A DNA stretch of 64,000 nucleotides from Rhabdaerophilum calidifontis. GTDB taxonomy: Bacteria; Pseudomonadota; Alphaproteobacteria; Rhizobiales; Beijerinckiaceae. The stretch covers positions 20,991-84,990 of the forward strand of contig NZ_VTRS01000010.1 in NCBI RefSeq assembly GCF_008641065.1, in the 5' to 3' direction. Shown here piece by piece: positions 60,459 through 64,000 of this stretch. The first letter of the stretch is position 1. Every line of letters starts with the position of its first letter. Under the pieces are notes generated by a model. It worked only from the letters and a program-made list of their open reading frames with translations, did no database searches and was not told the origin of the DNA. Made by a program: the position numbers and the translations under genes.

Positions 60459-61712
60459 ATGACAGCGCGCCCGCGATTGCCGATCGTCGTCAAAGGCTAT
60501 CCGCGCCTGTCGGAGACCTTCATCGCCCAGGAGATCCTCGCGCTGGAGCGGTGCGGCTTCGAGATCGAGATCTGGTCGCTGCGCCACCCGACCGACCGTT
60601 ATCTCCACCCGATGCATGCTGCGATCCGCGCGCCGCGGCATTACTTGCCCGAATATCTCCACCATGCGCCGCTGCGGGTGATGCGGGGGCTGCTGCGCGC
60701 GCTGCCGAACCCGCGCTTCGGGGCGCTGCTGCGCGTGTTCTGGGCGGATTTCCGGCGGGATGTCACGCTCAACCGCGTCCGGCGCCTGGGCCAGGCCCTG
60801 GTGCTGGCGGCCGAACTCGACCCCGCGCTCCGGCATATCCACGTGCATTTCCTGCACACGCCCGCGAGCGTCGCGCGCTATGCGGCGCTGCTCACGGGCC
60901 GCAGCTTCTCGTTCTCCGCCCATGCCAAGGATATCTGGACCATCCCGGATTGGGAGCGGGGCGAGAAGATCGCCGCCGCCGCCTGGGGCGTCACCTGCAC
61001 GCGCGAGGGCTGGAACGAGTTGCGCCGCGTCGCGGGCGCGGCGGGGGAGCGGGTGCATCTGCTCTATCACGGGCTCGATCTCGCGCGGTTTCCCGCGCCG
61101 CCGGAGGCGCGCCCGCCGCGCGACGGGCGAGACCCCACGGCGCCGGTGCAACTGGTCACGGTCGGCCGGGCGGTCGGGAAGAAGGGTTTCGACGATCTCC
61201 TCGCAGCGCTCGGCCGGCTGCCGGCGGATTGTCATTGGCGGCTCGTCCATATCGGCTCCGGCCCGCTGCTGCCGGCGCTGAAGGCCGAGGCGGCGCGGCT
61301 CGGCCTTGCGGAGCGGATCGAATGGCGGGGCGGCAGGCCGCAGGATCAGGTGATCGAGGCGCTGCGTGCGGCGGATCTGTTCGTGCTGCCGAGCAAGCCC
61401 GCCGCGGGGGGCGATCGCGACGGCCTGCCCAATGTGCTGATGGAAGCCGCAACCCAGGCGCTGCCATTGCTCTCGACGCGCTTCGCCGGCGTGCCGGAAT
61501 TCGTCGCGCACGGGGAGAACGGCCTGCTCATGCCGCCCGGCGATCCGGAGGCGCTGGCCGCGGCGCTGGCGCGCCTGATCGCCGATCCCGCTCTCCGGGC
61601 GGCGCTCGGCATGGCGGCCGCGCGGCGGGTGCGGGCGGAATTCTCCTTCGAGGCGGGGATCGCGCAGCTCTCCGAGCGCCTTGCCGCGAGCCTGGACGCG
61701 GCGCGGGATTGA
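60459..61712 (+). CDS. GT4-type glycosyltransferase
   Basis: A 417-residue GT-B enzyme. The N-terminal 'VVKGYPRLSETFIAQEILAL' is the pattern of colanic-acid and exopolysaccharide GT4 enzymes, followed by 'SFSAHAKDIWTIPDWERGEK'. The donor domain has 'LVTVGRAVGKKGFDDLLAAL' and 'FVLPSKPAAGGDRDGLPNVL' with 'MEAATQALPLLSTRFAGVPE' (E-x7-E region). It lies 11 bases after the previous gene and four before the next, so the block is one operon. The sugar is unknown. Confidence 0.9.
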   Translation: MTARPRLPIVVKGYPRLSETFIAQEILALERCGFEIEIWSLRHPTDRYLHPMHAAIRAPRHYLPEYLHHAPLRVMRGLLRALPNPRFGALLRVFWADFRRDVTLNRVRRLGQALVLAAELDPALRHIHVHFLHTPASVARYAALLTGRSFSFSAHAKDIWTIPDWERGEKIAAAAWGVTCTREGWNELRRVAGAAGERVHLLYHGLDLARFPAPPEARPPRDGRDPTAPVQLVTVGRAVGKKGFDDLLAALGRLPADCHWRLVHIGSGPLLPALKAEAARLGLAERIEWRGGRPQDQVIEALRAADLFVLPSKPAAGGDRDGLPNVLMEAATQALPLLSTRFAGVPEFVAHGENGLLMPPGDPEALAAALARLIADPALRAALGMAAARRVRAEFSFEAGIAQLSERLAASLDAARD

Positions 61713-61716
61713 TGCG

Positions 61717-62856
61717 ATGCGCGCGCTGTTCCTCGCGCCGATGAAGCCGCCGGATCATCCGGTTCCCTCGGGCGACCGGACGATCGCGCGGCTGTTCGTG
61801 AAGCTTCTCGGGCGGCTGGGCTATTCGGTCGAGATCGCCTCGACGCTGCGGAGCTTCGATCCCGCGCCGGATGCCGCGGCGGATGCGGCGCTGCTCGCGG
61901 CGGGGCAGTGCGAATGCGCCCGCATCCTTGCCGCCGAGCGCGGCCGTCCGCCGCCGGCCTTGGTGTTCTGCTACCATCTCTACCACAAGGCGCCGGATGT
62001 GATCGGCCCGGCGCTCGCGGCCGAACTCGGGGTTCCCTATATCGTCGCCGAGGCGTCGCGCGCGCCGAAACGCGCCGAGGGGCCGTTCGCGCGGCGCTAC
62101 GCGCTGGCCGAGGCGGCGATCGGCGCGGCGCGGCTTCATCTCTGCCCCACGGCTCGGGACCGCGCCATGCTCGCCGCCGCTCTGCGGCCCGGACAGGCGC
62201 TCGTCGATCTCAAGCCCTTCCTCGATCTCGCGCCCTGGCCGCTGGCCACGGCGCTGCCGGCGCGGCCCGCCGGCGCGGCCCTGCGGCTCCTGAGCGTGGC
62301 GATGATGCGCGAGGGCTACAAGCAGCGCTCCTATGCCCTGCTCGCGGCGGCGCTCGCGCGGCTCGGGGATCTCGATTTCACGCTCGACATCGTCGGCGAC
62401 GGGCCGGCGCGGGCGGCGGTCGCGGCGGCCTTCGCGCCGCTCGGGCCGCGGGTGCGCCTGCATGGGCGGATCGAGGATCCCGTCGCCCTGGGCCATCTCT
62501 ATGCCGGCGCCGATCTCTTCCTCTGGCCGGCGATCGACGAGCCCTTCGGCATGGTGTTCCTCGAAGCGCAGGCGCATGGCCTGCCCTGCCTCGCCGGCGA
62601 TGGCGGCGGCGTCGCCGACGTGATCCGCGCCGGCGAGACCGGCCTTCTGGTGCCGCAGGGCGATGCGGCGGCTTTCGCGGCCGCCATCCGCGCGCTGGCG
62701 GCGGATCGTGCGCGGCTCGCGGCGCTCGGGAGCGCGGCCTGGCGCTTCGTGCGGGGTGAGCGCAGCCTGCCGGCGGCCGCGGCCCGCGTCGCCGCCGCGT
62801 TCCGGGATATCGGGCTGGAACCGCCGGTCGCCGAACCTGCCGAGGAGGCGCGGTGA
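61717..62856 (+). CDS. GT4-type glycosyltransferase
   Basis: A 379-residue GT-B enzyme. It opens 'RALFLAPMKPPDHPVPSGDR' with the Ser-Gly-Asp-Arg acceptor loop and 'VIGPALAAELGVPYIVAEAS'. The donor domain has 'LRLLSVAMMREGYKQRSYAL', 'FLWPAIDEPFGMVFLEAQAH' (donor-site Glu residues) and 'GETGLLVPQGD'. It begins four bases after the preceding gene and ends overlapping the next ATG (ATGA). Together with the neighbours it probably extends the same glycan. Confidence 0.88.
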   Translation: MRALFLAPMKPPDHPVPSGDRTIARLFVKLLGRLGYSVEIASTLRSFDPAPDAAADAALLAAGQCECARILAAERGRPPPALVFCYHLYHKAPDVIGPALAAELGVPYIVAEASRAPKRAEGPFARRYALAEAAIGAARLHLCPTARDRAMLAAALRPGQALVDLKPFLDLAPWPLATALPARPAGAALRLLSVAMMREGYKQRSYALLAAALARLGDLDFTLDIVGDGPARAAVAAAFAPLGPRVRLHGRIEDPVALGHLYAGADLFLWPAIDEPFGMVFLEAQAHGLPCLAGDGGGVADVIRAGETGLLVPQGDAAAFAAAIRALAADRARLAALGSAAWRFVRGERSLPAAAARVAAAFRDIGLEPPVAEPAEEAR

Positions 62857-64000
62857 TGGAAAGGGCGCGGGTGCTCATCGCCGTCACGCATCTACTGGGG
62901 ATCGGGCATCTCGCGCGGATGGCCCTGCTCGCGCGCGCGCTCGCCGCGGCGGGTCACGCGGTGCAGGTCGTTTCGGGCGGCGTGAAGCCGCCGTCTCTCG
63001 ATCTCGCCGGCCTCGATCTTGTGCAATTGCCGCCGGTTCAGTGCCGGGATGCCGATTTTTCGACCCTGTTCGGTCCCGATGGCGGGATCGCCGATATGAC
63101 CTTGCTGGAACATCGCGCGGCGCTCCTCGCCGGGGCGGTTGCCGCGTTCCGGCCCGATGTGGTGATCACCGAACTCTATCCGTTCGGACGGCGGGCGCTC
63201 GCGGCGGAATTCGAGGCGCTGATCGCCGCAGCTGCAGCGCTCGATCCGCGCCCCGCGCTGCTGGCTTCGCTCCGGGACGTGCTGAACCCGCCCGCGAAGC
63301 CCGGCCGGGCGGAGGATGTGCTGGCCCGGCTCGCCCGCGATTACGACGCCGTTCTGGTGCATGGTGATCCGGCCGTGCTGCCGCTCGGCGCCTCCTGGCC
63401 GGTCACGCCGGCGTTGGAACGCCGTCTGTGCATGGTCGGCTATCTCCATGGCGGCCTCATGGCGGAAGCCGAAGGCCCGCGCGCCGGCATTCTCGTCTCG
63501 GGCGGCGGTTCCGGTGCCGGGCTCGCGCTTTATCGCCACGCGCTCGCCGCCGCGCCGCTGCTGCCGGATCATGCCTGGCATCTCCTTGTCGGGCACGGCG
63601 TCGCGGAGGCGGATTTCGCCGCGCTCGCCGGCAGTGCTGCCGGCAATGTCCGTGTCGAGCGCGCGCGGCCGGATTTCCCGGCCCTTCTCGCGCGCGCCGC
63701 GCTCTCGATTTCGCAGGCCGGCTACAACACCGTGCTCGACCTCGCCGCCGCCGGCCCGCGTGCGATCCTCGTTCCCTTCGCGGAGGGGAGGGAGCGCGAG
63801 CAGGGCCTGCGCGCCGAGGCGCTTGCGGCGCGCGGGCTCGCGACGGTGGTCGAGGCCGGCACGCTCGATGGTCTGCGCCTCGCGGCGGCCGCGCGGGCGG
63901 CGCTGGCGGCGCCGGTGCCCGATTGGTCCGCGATCCGGCGCGACGGCGCTGCGCGCGCCGTGGCGGCGGTCGAAGCGGCAGCAGCGCGGGCGCGGGCGCG
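62856..64000 (+). CDS. MurG-like glycosyltransferase, 3' end outside window
   Basis: The frame is open from the ATG at 62856 to the window edge (381 codons), so only a few residues may be missing. The start overlaps the previous TGA (ATGA). The N-terminal loop 'VTHLLGIGHLARMALLARAL' corresponds to the GLGH loop of the first gene of the block. The donor domain has 'ILVSGGGSGAGLALYRHALA', 'ISQAGYNTVLDLAAAGPRAI' and 'VPFAEGREREQGLRAEALAA', the same order as in MurG and COG4671 proteins. It is thus a paralogue of the first gene; the two GT4 genes lie between them. Confidence 0.85.
   Translation, partial: MERARVLIAVTHLLGIGHLARMALLARALAAAGHAVQVVSGGVKPPSLDLAGLDLVQLPPVQCRDADFSTLFGPDGGIADMTLLEHRAALLAGAVAAFRPDVVITELYPFGRRALAAEFEALIAAAAALDPRPALLASLRDVLNPPAKPGRAEDVLARLARDYDAVLVHGDPAVLPLGASWPVTPALERRLCMVGYLHGGLMAEAEGPRAGILVSGGGSGAGLALYRHALAAAPLLPDHAWHLLVGHGVAEADFAALAGSAAGNVRVERARPDFPALLARAALSISQAGYNTVLDLAAAGPRAILVPFAEGREREQGLRAEALAARGLATVVEAGTLDGLRLAAAARAALAAPVPDWSAIRRDGAARAVAAVEAAAARARA

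Overview
This is a very GC-rich (by eye), gene-dense chromosomal segment of an alphaproteobacterium, most likely of the Hyphomicrobiales (Rhizobiales). The evidence is a Shemin-type 5-aminolevulinate synthase, a hisD-UPF0262-phosphatase block, a PdhS-like sensor kinase, two phasins, and a tRNA-His that lacks an encoded G-1 and has A73. I see no insertion sequence, prophage, integrase or CRISPR array. The genus cannot be fixed from the sequence alone. Coordinates come from reading the sequence; family assignments rest on motifs recognised by eye and no database search was run.

Layout. 1-0.4 kb: C-terminus of a flagellin with a strong terminator. 0.4-7.2 kb: a fatty acid beta-oxidation operon (acyl-CoA dehydrogenase, thiolase, FadB-type protein) behind a 19-bp palindrome, then a thioesterase and a DsbA-fold isomerase. 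7.2-9.3 kb (minus): a copper-delivery group (DUF2946-like protein, a YcnI-PCu(A)C fusion, SCO1). 9.3-15.2 kb: a symporter-histidine kinase-receiver protein divergent from an exonuclease-CBS-nucleotidyltransferase protein. 15.3-18.1 kb: MscL, an aminotransferase and an AbrB-type membrane protein. 18.1-30.3 kb: an exopolysaccharide locus (glycosyltransferases, WecG/TagA/CpsF enzyme, Tat-exported GH10 hydrolase, flippase, VpsF-like polymerase or ligase, GumC/Wzz-type co-polymerase with a dead kinase-like domain, CelD-type acyltransferase). 30.3-34.7 kb (minus): phnCDEE plus a hexapeptide transferase behind a Pho box and a hairpin that masks the phnC ribosome binding site. 34.7-37.3 kb (minus): glpR-glpD, each preceded by the same 34-bp inverted-repeat element.

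37.4-38.5 kb: tRNA-Thr(GGT), a phasin with two TGC-N3-GCA sites of PhaR type, and tRNA-His(GTG). 38.7-45.5 kb: TerC-family protein, phosphopantetheinyl transferase, lutABC lactate oxidation genes (interrupted by a small antisense exported-protein gene) and an L,D-transpeptidase. 45.5-50.7 kb: a 1018-residue PAS kinase, a second phasin and hemA. 50.8-55.2 kb: a small basic protein, murA, a Pro/Tyr-rich exported protein, hisD, UPF0262 and a low-molecular-weight phosphatase. 55.2-58.9 kb (minus): anmK, a stand-alone NAD(P)H-hydrate dehydratase, and a three-gene operon joining a His-rich SCO protein to two small related Cys-rich exported proteins. 59.2-64.0 kb: four glycosyltransferases in a row, the last cut by the window edge.

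How they work together. The window combines carbon storage and lipid turnover (beta-oxidation, phasins), lactate and glycerol-3-phosphate oxidation feeding respiration, copper handling that probably serves cytochrome oxidase (two separate SCO loci), phosphorus scavenging, and envelope or exopolysaccharide construction. The least explained parts are the SCO-linked pair of Cys-rich proteins (57.3-58.9 kb), the GH10/degenerate-kinase exopolysaccharide locus, and the exonuclease-CBS-nucleotidyltransferase protein divergent from a symporter-kinase.
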